Shown: piece by piece, positions 8,054 to 16,852 of the stretch
Layout: each line of letters opens with the position of its first letter
Numbering within the stretch: the first letter of the stretch is position 1
Origin: Fidelibacterota bacterium
Lineage (GTDB): Bacteria; Fidelibacterota; Marinisomatia; Marinisomatales; UBA1611
Reading direction: 5' to 3'
DNA length: 64,000 nucleotides
Assembly: GCA_018658715.1 (NCBI GenBank)
Contig: JABHUQ010000101.1
Coordinates: forward strand, 1-64,000
Made by a program: the position numbers and the translations under genes
Notes under the pieces: generated by a model
What the model was told of the DNA's origin: nothing
The model's database searches: none
The model's input: only the letters and a program-made list of their open reading frames with translations

Positions 8054-9223
8054 TTATTTTTTAAGCACTAAGCTTTCTATTGAATAATAATACAATAATT
8101 TTAATAATCTCAATTCAGTAGATTGTGTTTTGTATTCATTTTCAAATTCAGTAATAAATGAATCAAAATGAGCAAAATCAATAAGATGTGTTTCTGTGTC
8201 TCCAAAAATATTTTCCGGAAAACCAAACCCAATAACTGGATCAAATGTAGAAAATTCATCTAATGGTTTAAAGAAATTATCATAGTGAGCCGGGATATAA
8301 TAAATCGGTTCCATAACTTTAATACATTCAGCAATATTGTTTTCCATTTCTCTGGAAGCAATCGTTTGAATTAATATATCCACTTTCCCAATATTTTTCG
8401 GGTTTTGAATAAAGGGAGAGTCACTAAAATATATTTTTAGTCCACCGTATTCAATTAAAAAACCAATAGATTCATTATGATTTAATTTATAATCCCAAAC
8501 ATAAAATGGTGGCGTTGATTCTATCAATCCGCTTGGACCGCGCCATGAGAAAAAATCATATTGTGGATGGAGTCCCTGAAATGCAGTAATCTTAAATCGT
8601 CCAATATTCCACTGATTATGAGCATTCTCTTTGGATGAAAAATCAGTAACATATATTTGTATTTTTTCTAATGAATTATTTGGGCCTATCCAAGAAATAT
8701 CAGACTTATTATACGATTGGATTATCTGTTCCGTATTTTTATTTCCAATTAAAATGGGTTGAATTCCATTATCAAGATATTGAGATAAAATATAGGGAAC
8801 ATCTTGTATATGGTCGTAATGGCTGTGTGTCACTAAGACAGCTTTTATAGTAGAATTATTACCCTGCCTAAGTACATAATGATTAACTGCATCTGTATCT
8901 ATATGTAATGGTCTAAATTGTTCTTTTGGGGTTGGCCTTGAAACAAATGGATCAATCAAAAGAGATGTTGTACCATCTGATAACTCAAAACCAAATGTAC
9001 CCAGCCATCGGATAGATAAACCACGATTTGGTTGGTTAAATTTTTTGATTTTTAACTCTTGTAAATACCGCGATATATCGTGCCATTCATATACCTTTCC
9101 TACTTTAGAATCATATCCCAAAATATTCTTATAAGAAATATGATGTGGGAGTAGATGTGTCTGTTCGCTGTATAATAAAGCGAAAGAAAAGATTATAAAG
9201 ACTCGAATCATATAACTAATCAT
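8054..9223 (-). CDS. Exported MBL-fold metal-dependent hydrolase (UlaG/NAPE-PLD-like)
   Basis: A 389-residue protein with an N-terminal hydrophobic signal (residues 5-18). A metallo-beta-lactamase fold of the lactonase/phosphodiesterase (UlaG, NAPE-PLD) branch follows. The metal motif is THSHYDHIQD (HxHxDH). Further ligand-bearing segments are FQGLHPQYDFFSW, IYFSDSPF (the bridging Asp) and PAHYDNFF near the C-terminus. LGTFGFELSDGTTSLLIDPF at the start of the fold is typical. The predicted signal suggests a periplasmic or lipid-facing enzyme. The substrate is unknown; NAPE-PLD relatives cleave phospholipids and UlaG cleaves a lactone. It is divergent from the molybdoenzyme operon across 194 bases. 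Confidence 0.85.
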   Translation of the reverse strand: MISYMIRVFIIFSFALLYSEQTHLLPHHISYKNILGYDSKVGKVYEWHDISRYLQELKIKKFNQPNRGLSIRWLGTFGFELSDGTTSLLIDPFVSRPTPKEQFRPLHIDTDAVNHYVLRQGNNSTIKAVLVTHSHYDHIQDVPYILSQYLDNGIQPILIGNKNTEQIIQSYNKSDISWIGPNNSLEKIQIYVTDFSSKENAHNQWNIGRFKITAFQGLHPQYDFFSWRGPSGLIESTPPFYVWDYKLNHNESIGFLIEYGGLKIYFSDSPFIQNPKNIGKVDILIQTIASREMENNIAECIKVMEPIYYIPAHYDNFFKPLDEFSTFDPVIGFGFPENIFGDTETHLIDFAHFDSFITEFENEYKTQSTELRLLKLLYYYSIESLVLKK

Positions 9224-9417
9224 ACACCAATCTTTCTATAAATTTCAAATATCAATTGTACTTTAATTCAATAAGGATTTTGTACAAAAATTATCATACT
9301 TCAACAAGAATAAACTCACTATAAATCTTCTGAAATAAAATATAAGAAATAACTAGACCTTGTTATCTTATTCCGTTTATATTGAATTGAGTTAAATATT
9401 GTTATTTAGGAGTTTAC

Positions 9418-10977
9418 GTGAGAAAATTATCTAATTACTCTATCTTAGTATTGTCATTATGTGTGACCTTATTTTTCTCCCAGGAAATATTCTCACAAGG
9501 TCTTGATAAACGTTCTGGAGAAGTTCTATATAAAGAATATTGCGCCTCGTGTCATGGAAATTCCGGTGATGGGAATGGTGAATTATCTTATCTGGTTTAT
9601 CCCAAACCCAGAGATTTCACTAGCGGTTTATTCAAAATAAAAAGTACATCCGCAGGAGCCCCTCCAATAGATAGTGACTTGTATCGGACAATTCTAAAAG
9701 GATTACCCGGTACGTCCATGCCATCCTTCAATTTTCTGGATGAGTCTCAAATATATTCACTAGTCACTTATATAAAAAATATAGGAGGTATTGAAAATAA
9801 TGGGATAGCTCAGATAAAAATACCTGAAGTTTTGAGCCCTACACAAGAGTTGATTGAATCTGGGAAATCTATATACTCTGAGGTGGGGTGCAATATGTGT
9901 CATGGCGAAACAGGTAAAGGAGATGGACCATCTTCAAAAATGCTAACTGATTCATGGGGGTATCCTATTATTCCAAGAGACTTCACATCCGGCATTTATT
10001 TAGGGGGCGGTGAAGTTCAGGACCTTTATTTACGTTTTGCAGGTGAGATGAGTGGCACTCCCATGCCCTCCTACGGCAAACTCTCTCAGCTATTGAACAA
10101 ACCAAAAGAAGATGAAAATGAGCTTGCATGGGCTCTAGTTTATTATGTAAAAAGTTTAGAGGAAAAAAAATCTGATCAATCCGTTCGACTACCGGAAAAC
10201 CAAAAATTAGTCGCTAGTAAAATAAAACGCTCCACTAAACCAGAAGAATTTATGGATGGTGCAGCCAGTATATGGAAAAATGCACAGATCTATTCCATTC
10301 CCATCTCACGCCTATGGCAAAGCGACAATGTTAATTATCAAATGGTGAATGTACAGGCAGTTTATAATTCAAACTATATAGGAATAAAAATGGAATGGAA
10401 CGATTATTCCGAGGATAAGGGATTATATCGAATCCAGGATTTTCAAGATGGTGCGGCAATTCAATTTTCACTAGATGGAACAAAAGGATTCCACGGGATG
10501 GGATCGAAAGACCACCCCACGGATATCTGGTTCTGGAAAGCGGAATGGCAAATGCGTGCAAATGAAAATACGGATTCTGATATTGTGCTGGCCTATGCTG
10601 ATCGAGTTAGTGATTCGGATGTGACAACTTACCCAACACTTATGAATGATATGGCATATCTATCAGGAAGGGATGCTGGAAATATTAATTCTGAAGCCGG
10701 AAAAACATCACCGGTGGAAAATGTAACTGCTGTGGGTCCCCAAACTGTCACACCTTTAAAGGGGCGAAGACAAAAGATAATGGGCAATGGGGTGTGGGAT
10801 GGAGAAAAGTGGAGAGTGGTATTTGTCCGTAAAAGAAAAGCTGATTCCAAAGAAAAAGTTGATTTACAAAAAGACGAGCTTATCCCCATTGGGTTTGCTG
10901 TTTGGAATGGCAGTGAAAAAGACCGAAACGGACAAAAAATGGTATCTACCTGGTATGATTTAAATCTAAAGGATTGA
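9418..10977 (+). CDS. Periplasmic gamma subunit: two cytochrome c domains plus ethylbenzene-dehydrogenase-type haem b domain
   Basis: A 519-residue exported protein with a Sec signal peptide at residues 1-27. Two class I cytochrome c domains follow, with haem sites CASCH (42-46) and CNMCH (158-162); each has a downstream Met-containing loop (GTSMPSF, GTPMPSY). Residues about 275-519 form an EB_dh-type haem-binding domain, as in the gamma subunits of type II DMSO reductase family enzymes, with AAIQFSLDG, WRVVFVRKRK and a final VSTWYDLNL. It should pass electrons between the Fe-S subunit and soluble cytochrome partners in the periplasm. GTG is the start, with GGAG at 9410-9413. It is the first gene of the operon and ends four codons before the catalytic subunit. 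A cytochrome c/EB_dh fusion is a feature reported for NxrC-type subunits of nitrite oxidisers. Confidence 0.88.
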   Translation: MRKLSNYSILVLSLCVTLFFSQEIFSQGLDKRSGEVLYKEYCASCHGNSGDGNGELSYLVYPKPRDFTSGLFKIKSTSAGAPPIDSDLYRTILKGLPGTSMPSFNFLDESQIYSLVTYIKNIGGIENNGIAQIKIPEVLSPTQELIESGKSIYSEVGCNMCHGETGKGDGPSSKMLTDSWGYPIIPRDFTSGIYLGGGEVQDLYLRFAGEMSGTPMPSYGKLSQLLNKPKEDENELAWALVYYVKSLEEKKSDQSVRLPENQKLVASKIKRSTKPEEFMDGAASIWKNAQIYSIPISRLWQSDNVNYQMVNVQAVYNSNYIGIKMEWNDYSEDKGLYRIQDFQDGAAIQFSLDGTKGFHGMGSKDHPTDIWFWKAEWQMRANENTDSDIVLAYADRVSDSDVTTYPTLMNDMAYLSGRDAGNINSEAGKTSPVENVTAVGPQTVTPLKGRRQKIMGNGVWDGEKWRVVFVRKRKADSKEKVDLQKDELIPIGFAVWNGSEKDRNGQKMVSTWYDLNLKD

Positions 10978-10979
10978 GT

Positions 10980-13900
10980 ATGAAGAAAGATCAATTTAAA
11001 AGTAATAAAGATGCTCCCAAAAACCAACATTCTAAAGCTGGAATTAGCCGGCGGAAATTTTTAAAGGTTGGTACATTAGGAATTGGGAGTGCAGGATTAT
11101 TGTGGTCCATGCCCGGGAGCATGTATTTTTTAAAAGGTATTCCAGATATTGATAATCCCCTTACGCATTATCCTAACCGAGGATGGGAAAAAATATACCG
11201 TAATCAATATAAGTCCGATAACAGTTTTACATTTATCTGTTCTCCCAACTGTACGCATGAATGCCGAATGCGTGGTTTTACCAGAAATGGCGTTATGATT
11301 CGAACAGAACAAAATTATGATTCCCATAAAATTAAAGATCTTTATGGAAATCAATGTACACATGCCTGGAATCCCCGCGGTTGTTCCAATGGATTCACTT
11401 TTCATCGCCGCATTTATGGCAGTTACCGTTTAAAATATCCACTAGTTAGAAAGGGATGGAAGCAGTGGGCAGATGATGGTTTTCCATATCTTACTCCCTC
11501 AAACCGTGATAAATATAAATTCAATTCCCGCGGAACCGACACGCAGGTAAAAATTTCATGGGATAAAATCGAAGACTATATTGCTAAAGGCTTAATAAAT
11601 ATTTCTGAAACTTACAGTGGTGATATCGGGAAAAAACGTTTGTTGGATCAGGGATATCCCGAAGAAATGCTGACTCACTGGGAAGGTGCTGGCACGCGAA
11701 CCATCAAACTGCGAGGCGGTATGGGACTTTTAGGTGTGATTGGGAAATATGGTGCTTACCGATTCAGCAATACCTTGGCGCTTTTGGATCATCATATTCG
11801 CGGTGTAAACCGAAAAGATGCAAAAGCAGGTAGAAACTGGTCTAATTATACCTGGCATGGGGATCAAGCGCCTGGATTTCCTTTTGTGCATGGCCTTCAA
11901 GCATCTGATGTGGATATGAACGAAATGCGTTACAGTAAGCTGTTGGTTTCCATTGGTAAAAATCTTGTAGAAAATAAACGGGCAGATAATCATTTTGCAG
12001 CAGAAGTAATGGAACGAGGTGGGAAATTAGTGAATATTTCGCCAGAATACGGCCCTTCTTCTTCCAAGGCGGATTACTGGCTTACCATTCGACCAAATAC
12101 CGATACCGCATTACTATTGGGTATTTCAAAAATTATTATTGATAATGATTGGCATGATAAAAAATTCTTGAAGGAATTTACTGATTTCCCATTATTAATA
12201 AGAAAAGACACTCTGAAGCGCCTGAAGCCAGAAGATTACATCAAAGACTATAAAAACCAACTAGCTAAAAATGGACCAAGTTATACGATTCACGGATTAA
12301 AGGAAAAACAATATGACAAGATTGGTGATTTTACAGTTTTTGATAGAATTTCTGACTCAGTAAAACCACTTACTCGGGATGATGTTGGAGAGTTTTTGAA
12401 TAAGAAAAAAATTAATCCCGCACTAGATTGGACAGGTTCTATAAAGGGTGTAGATAGTAAGGATATCGAGGTATGTACTCTTTTCTGGGCTTACAAGAAT
12501 ATTCATCTAAAAGATTATGATCTGGATACAGTGGTCGAAATAACACATTCCAATAAGGAATTGATTCAACAATTAGCTGAAGATCTTGCCACTATAAAAC
12601 CAGCAACGATTCATATTGGTGAAGGATTAAACCATTGGTTTCATGCAGTGGAAAATAATCGCGCATGTTACTTGCCCATTATCTTAACTGGAAACATAGG
12701 GAAAAAAGGTGCTGGGTGCCATACTTGGGCTGGGAATTATAAAGCGGGTCTATTTCAAGGATCAGAGAAGGTTGGGCCCGGTTTCAAAGGTTGGGTGGCA
12801 GAAGATCCATTTGAACCAAATCTTAGCTCAAGGGCAACAGCTAAAGAGTTAAAAATAAAAGGGTATGCGGTGGGTGAAGAGCCGGCCTATTGGAATGTTG
12901 GAGATAGACCATTATTGGTAGATACTCCAAAATTCGGTAAAAAATCCTTTACTGGCGAGTCCCACATGCCAACACCAACCAAAGCGATTTGGCATAATAA
13001 TGTTAATCTACTCAATAATGCCAAATATCATTATGAAATGGTAAAAAATACAAATCCTGGTGTAGAAATGTGGATTAGCCAAGATATAGAAATGACTGCC
13101 ACCTGTGAATATGCAGACATCGTGCTACCTGCTAATAGCTGGGCAGAGCAGCAGAGTTATGAATTGACCGCTTCCTGTTCAAATCCGTTTTTACAAATCT
13201 GGAATGGTGGATTGAAGCCTGTTTTTGATTCAAAGGATGATGTATTAATCTGGGCAAGTGTTGCTAAACAAATGGGGAAAATATTGAACGATAAGCGATT
13301 CGAAGATTACTGGAAATTTGCCTTATTAGGCAAAACAGAAGTATATATTGATCGCCTGCTCAATGGAAGTAATACTACAAATGGTTATACTACTAAAGAT
13401 ATAATGGATGGAAAATATGGAGAGCCAGGCTCAGCGCTTATGCTATTTAGAACCTATCCGCGAATTCCATTCTTTGAACAGATTAAAGAAAGTACTCCAT
13501 TTTTTACGCCAACAGGACGTATGCAGGCATACAATGATGAGCCAGAAATCATAGAATATGGAGAAAATTTCATTGTTCACAGAGAAGGTCCCGAAGCCAC
13601 TCCGTATCTGCCAAATGTAATCGTTTCGAATAACCCGCTTATTCAACCTGAAGATTATGGAATTTCTCTAAATGCTATGTCACCTGAAGAACGGCAAGCA
13701 AGGAATGTAAAAATGCCTTGGAAGAAAGTGAAAAAAACCAAAAACTTTTTGTGGGAAGATGGATTCTCTTTTTACTGTTTGACGCCCAAAACACGACATG
13801 CCACCCATTCGAGCTGGCAGGTCACTGATTGGCAGTTTATCTGGAGTAATCCATTTGGAGACCCCTATCGTTTAGATAAACGCCAGCCGGGTGTAGGAGA

Positions 13901-14507
13901 ACATACCATGTTTATGAACTCCGATGCTGCCAAAGATCTGGGTATTGAAGATGGTGACTATGTTTACGTAGATGCGGACCCACAAAACCGACCATATCGG
14001 AATTTTGACAAAAAAGATCCCTTCTATAAAATAGCACGTTTAAAGTTACGTTGCCGGTACAATCCCGCTTATCCTTATCATGTAATAATGATGAAACATG
14101 GTGCGTGGATGGCTACAGAAAAATCTGTACTGGCACATGAAACCAGGCCAGATGGCAGGGCTCAATCCAAGGACACCGGATATCAAGCAAGTTTCCGGTA
14201 CGGATCTCATCAATCTCTGACCTATGGATGGCAGATGCCCATGCAGCAGCTGGATAGTTTGTTTCATAAGGCAAAAGCAAAAATGGGATTTTTATTTGGA
14301 TACGAAGCAGACAATCATGCCATTAATACGGTTCCAAAGGAGACTCTCGTGAAAATCACCTTTGCTGAAAATGGCGGGTTAAAAGGGAAAGGGAAATTAG
14401 ACCTTGTTAAAAGTGGATATACACCAGCGAATGAAAATGAGTTTATGCAGAGTTACCTTGCGGGAGACCTTACTAAAGTTGGTAGTGAGGAATGGGACGA
14501 ATGGTAA
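10980..14507 (+). CDS. Molybdopterin catalytic subunit, type II DMSO reductase family, nitrite oxidoreductase/nitrate reductase-like (NxrA/NarG-like)
   Basis: About 1,175 residues, the usual size for NarG/NxrA-type subunits. A twin-arginine signal (SRRKFLKVG) near residue 23 predicts export of the folded enzyme. The FS0 site reads CSPNCTHEC followed by GNQC...PRGCSNG. A Cys stands where NarG has its His ligand. A candidate Mo-ligand Asp lies in HGLQASDVDMNEM. VENKRADNHFAAE and ADIVLPANSWAEQQSYE are typical pterin-binding segments, and the C-terminal molydopterin dinucleotide-binding domain contains HATHSSWQVTDW. From memory, the closest motifs are those of periplasmic NXR from Nitrospina, Nitrospira and anammox bacteria. 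I chose the ATG at 10980 because AAAGGA sits six bases upstream; a TTG two codons earlier also fits. Reaction direction and substrate (nitrite, nitrate, other oxyanion) cannot be settled here. Confidence 0.85.
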   Translation: MKKDQFKSNKDAPKNQHSKAGISRRKFLKVGTLGIGSAGLLWSMPGSMYFLKGIPDIDNPLTHYPNRGWEKIYRNQYKSDNSFTFICSPNCTHECRMRGFTRNGVMIRTEQNYDSHKIKDLYGNQCTHAWNPRGCSNGFTFHRRIYGSYRLKYPLVRKGWKQWADDGFPYLTPSNRDKYKFNSRGTDTQVKISWDKIEDYIAKGLINISETYSGDIGKKRLLDQGYPEEMLTHWEGAGTRTIKLRGGMGLLGVIGKYGAYRFSNTLALLDHHIRGVNRKDAKAGRNWSNYTWHGDQAPGFPFVHGLQASDVDMNEMRYSKLLVSIGKNLVENKRADNHFAAEVMERGGKLVNISPEYGPSSSKADYWLTIRPNTDTALLLGISKIIIDNDWHDKKFLKEFTDFPLLIRKDTLKRLKPEDYIKDYKNQLAKNGPSYTIHGLKEKQYDKIGDFTVFDRISDSVKPLTRDDVGEFLNKKKINPALDWTGSIKGVDSKDIEVCTLFWAYKNIHLKDYDLDTVVEITHSNKELIQQLAEDLATIKPATIHIGEGLNHWFHAVENNRACYLPIILTGNIGKKGAGCHTWAGNYKAGLFQGSEKVGPGFKGWVAEDPFEPNLSSRATAKELKIKGYAVGEEPAYWNVGDRPLLVDTPKFGKKSFTGESHMPTPTKAIWHNNVNLLNNAKYHYEMVKNTNPGVEMWISQDIEMTATCEYADIVLPANSWAEQQSYELTASCSNPFLQIWNGGLKPVFDSKDDVLIWASVAKQMGKILNDKRFEDYWKFALLGKTEVYIDRLLNGSNTTNGYTTKDIMDGKYGEPGSALMLFRTYPRIPFFEQIKESTPFFTPTGRMQAYNDEPEIIEYGENFIVHREGPEATPYLPNVIVSNNPLIQPEDYGISLNAMSPEERQARNVKMPWKKVKKTKNFLWEDGFSFYCLTPKTRHATHSSWQVTDWQFIWSNPFGDPYRLDKRQPGVGEHTMFMNSDAAKDLGIEDGDYVYVDADPQNRPYRNFDKKDPFYKIARLKLRCRYNPAYPYHVIMMKHGAWMATEKSVLAHETRPDGRAQSKDTGYQASFRYGSHQSLTYGWQMPMQQLDSLFHKAKAKMGFLFGYEADNHAINTVPKETLVKITFAENGGLKGKGKLDLVKSGYTPANENEFMQSYLAGDLTKVGSEEWDEW

Positions 14508-14764
14508 AAAAGTACGATAAGGAAGATCCGTTTGAAATGAAAGCGATGGAGATTCCCGGAGGAAATATTATACAACAGGCACAAGTCATGGCAGAAGAAT
14601 ATAGAGATATGGGAATGCCGCAGGATGAATTAAAAAAAATATTTTCAGATCCTTTTTATGGTGGTTTATATGTGGTCTATACCCAATTGGGAGTTGATGC
14701 TGTAGAGAGCATCATTAATCAAGTTTATGAAGATCTGCATTTGTTAAACGGCCAGGAGTCCTAA
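14501..14764 (+). CDS. Small unknown protein of the molybdoenzyme operon
   Basis: An 87-residue soluble protein located between the catalytic and Fe-S subunit genes. It overlaps the end of the former by seven bases. The frame also opens at 14492, but there GAGGA directly abuts the ATG; for 14501 the spacing is nine bases, which is better. It contains no Cys pairs, signal peptide or membrane segment. It looks helical, with acidic and amphipathic stretches (EMKAMEIPGG, QAQVMAEEYRDMGMP, YTQLGVDAVESIINQVYED). I do not recognise the family. Its position between alpha and beta genes suggests an assembly factor or a small structural subunit. Lacking a signal of its own, it would have to act in the cytoplasm or travel with the Tat-exported complex. 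Confidence 0.75.
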   Translation: MVKKYDKEDPFEMKAMEIPGGNIIQQAQVMAEEYRDMGMPQDELKKIFSDPFYGGLYVVYTQLGVDAVESIINQVYEDLHLLNGQES

Positions 14765-16045
14765 ATGGAAAAAGTATATAATTGGCAAATTAATCGAGAT
14801 ATGAATTATCCCTATGAAGGTAAATATCCAGAGAGACAATTTGCATCAGTTTTTAATATTAACCGATGTATTGCATGTCAAACCTGTACCATGGCATGTA
14901 AAAGTACATGGACTTTTTCCAAGGGACAGGAGCTCATGTGGTGGAATAATGTGGAAACCAAACCCTATGGGGGGTATCCTCATTTTTGGGATGTAAAACT
15001 TCTCAAACTACTAAAAACTGTTCACGATCGTCAGGAAAAATCTATGACTTGGGATAGTGAAAGTAAATATAATGGAATGACAATTTTTGAGGCAGCCGAA
15101 AAAGAAAAAACGGGCAATGGGCAATCTCGAGTCTTGGGTTATTTGCCAAATGATAACGAATGGACCAAACCCAATATTGGTGAGGATGCACCTCCGCAAA
15201 AGAATCTAAAAAAAGACAAGATGGGTTTCATTACAGAATCTATACAATTACCAGAACATAAAAGTTTCTTTTTCTATCTCCAGAGGATTTGTAATCATTG
15301 TAGCTATCCTGCCTGCGTAGCAGCATGCCCGAGAAAGGCAATTTATAAACGTAATGAAGATGGTGTTGTTCTTATTGATCAAGAAAGATGTCGCGGATAT
15401 CGAAAATGTGTAGAAGCCTGTCCATATAAAAAAGCTATGTACAACGGCCAATCAAAAATTACAGAAAAGTGTATTGCATGCTATCCCCGTTTGGAAGGTA
15501 AAGATAATCATATTACTCCAGATGGTGTCTCACTTGAAACACGATGCATGTCATCTTGTGTTGGTAAAATTAGGATACAGGGTTTAGTGAAGATGAACAA
15601 AGATGGTTTGTGGACACAGGATGAAGAAAATCCCTTATATTGGATGGTACAAAAGGAAAAAGTTGCTCTCCCTCTATATCCGCAATTTGGGACGGAACCG
15701 AATATTTTTTACATTCCACCTCGTTGGGCCCCTCGGAATTATTTAACCCAAATGTTTGGTCCCGGTGTAGATGCTGCCATTGATCGATATACAGCACCAT
15801 CTCGGAAACTCATGGCAATACTGCAGCTTTTCCGAGCTCAAAGAGAGGTGATTTACAAGTATAAAATTAAAAAAGGACCAAAGATTTATGAAAAAAAGGT
15901 GACTTTGTCTGATGGCTCTAAGAAAAACTTAGACATTTATAATGACACGGTAATCGGTTATAATGAAAAAGGAAAAGAATGCGTCAGAACAACGGTGGAA
16001 GAACCCATGTATGAGCGTCCCAATATTCATTTTAATTCAATATGA
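14765..16045 (+). CDS. Iron-sulfur beta subunit, NxrB/NarH-like
   Basis: A 426-residue electron-transfer subunit with four Fe-S clusters. The ligand sets are CIACQTCTMAC, CNHCSYPACVAAC, CRGYRKCVEACP and KCIACYPR...TRCMSSCVG. In the third set a Tyr replaces one Cys, as Trp does in NarH, so a [3Fe-4S] cluster is expected. The opening VYNWQINRDMNYPYEGKYPE and WTFSKGQELMWWNNVETKP strongly recall NxrB of nitrite oxidisers. It has no signal peptide and is presumably carried out by the Tat signal of the catalytic subunit. The start is supported by AGGAG eight bases upstream, overlapping the end of the small upstream gene. It links the Mo site to the haem subunit. Confidence 0.9.
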   Translation: MEKVYNWQINRDMNYPYEGKYPERQFASVFNINRCIACQTCTMACKSTWTFSKGQELMWWNNVETKPYGGYPHFWDVKLLKLLKTVHDRQEKSMTWDSESKYNGMTIFEAAEKEKTGNGQSRVLGYLPNDNEWTKPNIGEDAPPQKNLKKDKMGFITESIQLPEHKSFFFYLQRICNHCSYPACVAACPRKAIYKRNEDGVVLIDQERCRGYRKCVEACPYKKAMYNGQSKITEKCIACYPRLEGKDNHITPDGVSLETRCMSSCVGKIRIQGLVKMNKDGLWTQDEENPLYWMVQKEKVALPLYPQFGTEPNIFYIPPRWAPRNYLTQMFGPGVDAAIDRYTAPSRKLMAILQLFRAQREVIYKYKIKKGPKIYEKKVTLSDGSKKNLDIYNDTVIGYNEKGKECVRTTVEEPMYERPNIHFNSI

Positions 16046-16060
16046 TACCAAACTAGTCAA

Positions 16061-16732
16061 ATGCCAGATAATATGTTAGCAACGCGGTCTACGCTCTACG
16101 GAGCGGTTTCTGCTCTATTTTCGGATCCTGAAAGTGAAAAGTTTTCCATAATTATGGCTTCCGGATTACAGGGAGAAATTTTAGATGCCTGTTTTCAATT
16201 AGAAGAAAGGGGGAATCAAAATAAAATTACTTTATCGGGTTTATTTAAAAAACTGATGTCTAATTTAAAAAAATCCAAAATGACTAAAATCAGGAATGAA
16301 TTTGTTGATGTCTTTGGGCATACGCTTTCAAAACAAATTGCACCATATGCGTTGGAACATTTGAAAAATTCAGATGTGTTTTATCGGACTCAAAAGCTGG
16401 CAGACCTGAATGGGTTTTATAAAGCGTTTGGCATGGAAGTTGAATCCATCGAAAGGGCAGACCATATTTCCACGCAAACTGAATTTCTTTCTTTCTTACT
16501 TTTAAAAGAATGGTTAGCAGATCAAAATGATCTATATGATGAAAAAGAAATTTGTGGAAAAGCATTCGCTGATTTTCATAATGACCATTTTTTTGATTGG
16601 GTCGAGATGTTTTCTCAAAATTTAGCCAAACATGTTGATGGTGAATTTTATTCATTTGCGGGTAAATTTTTATCGGAATTTCTTCGAAAGGAAAAAACAG
16701 AATTTCATACTTCAAAAGCCTTACAAAGATAA
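16061..16732 (+). CDS. TorD/NarJ-like molybdoenzyme assembly chaperone
   Basis: A 223-residue, all-helical soluble protein at the end of the molybdoenzyme operon. Its length and patterns fit the TorD/DmsD/NarJ redox-enzyme maturation family. It opens with TRSTLYGAVSALFSDPESEKF. The central segment includes ADHISTQTEFLSFLLLKEW, equivalent to the E-x-x-P-D/H-H-I-x-x-E-L-E-F region, and the end has FFDWVEMFSQNLAK. Such chaperones hold the catalytic subunit and guard its Tat signal until the Mo cofactor is inserted. It starts 15 bases after the beta subunit gene, so it is presumably in the same transcript. Confidence 0.85.
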   Translation: MPDNMLATRSTLYGAVSALFSDPESEKFSIIMASGLQGEILDACFQLEERGNQNKITLSGLFKKLMSNLKKSKMTKIRNEFVDVFGHTLSKQIAPYALEHLKNSDVFYRTQKLADLNGFYKAFGMEVESIERADHISTQTEFLSFLLLKEWLADQNDLYDEKEICGKAFADFHNDHFFDWVEMFSQNLAKHVDGEFYSFAGKFLSEFLRKEKTEFHTSKALQR

Positions 16733-16852
16733 GCTCAACGGAATAGATTGCATTTATGATTTAGATCAGATACGTAAGAATATGAAAAATTTAAAAGAGA
16801 AATCATAAAGGCTTTATTCTCTTCTCTTTTTGGTTCTTAGATAGATGTAATT

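Noticed and set aside
9224-9417. A possible FNR/CRP box upstream of the molybdoenzyme operon
   Set aside because: Only partial matches to the TTGAT-N4-ATCAA pattern are present, and AT-rich sequence yields such matches by chance. Not enough to report as a site.
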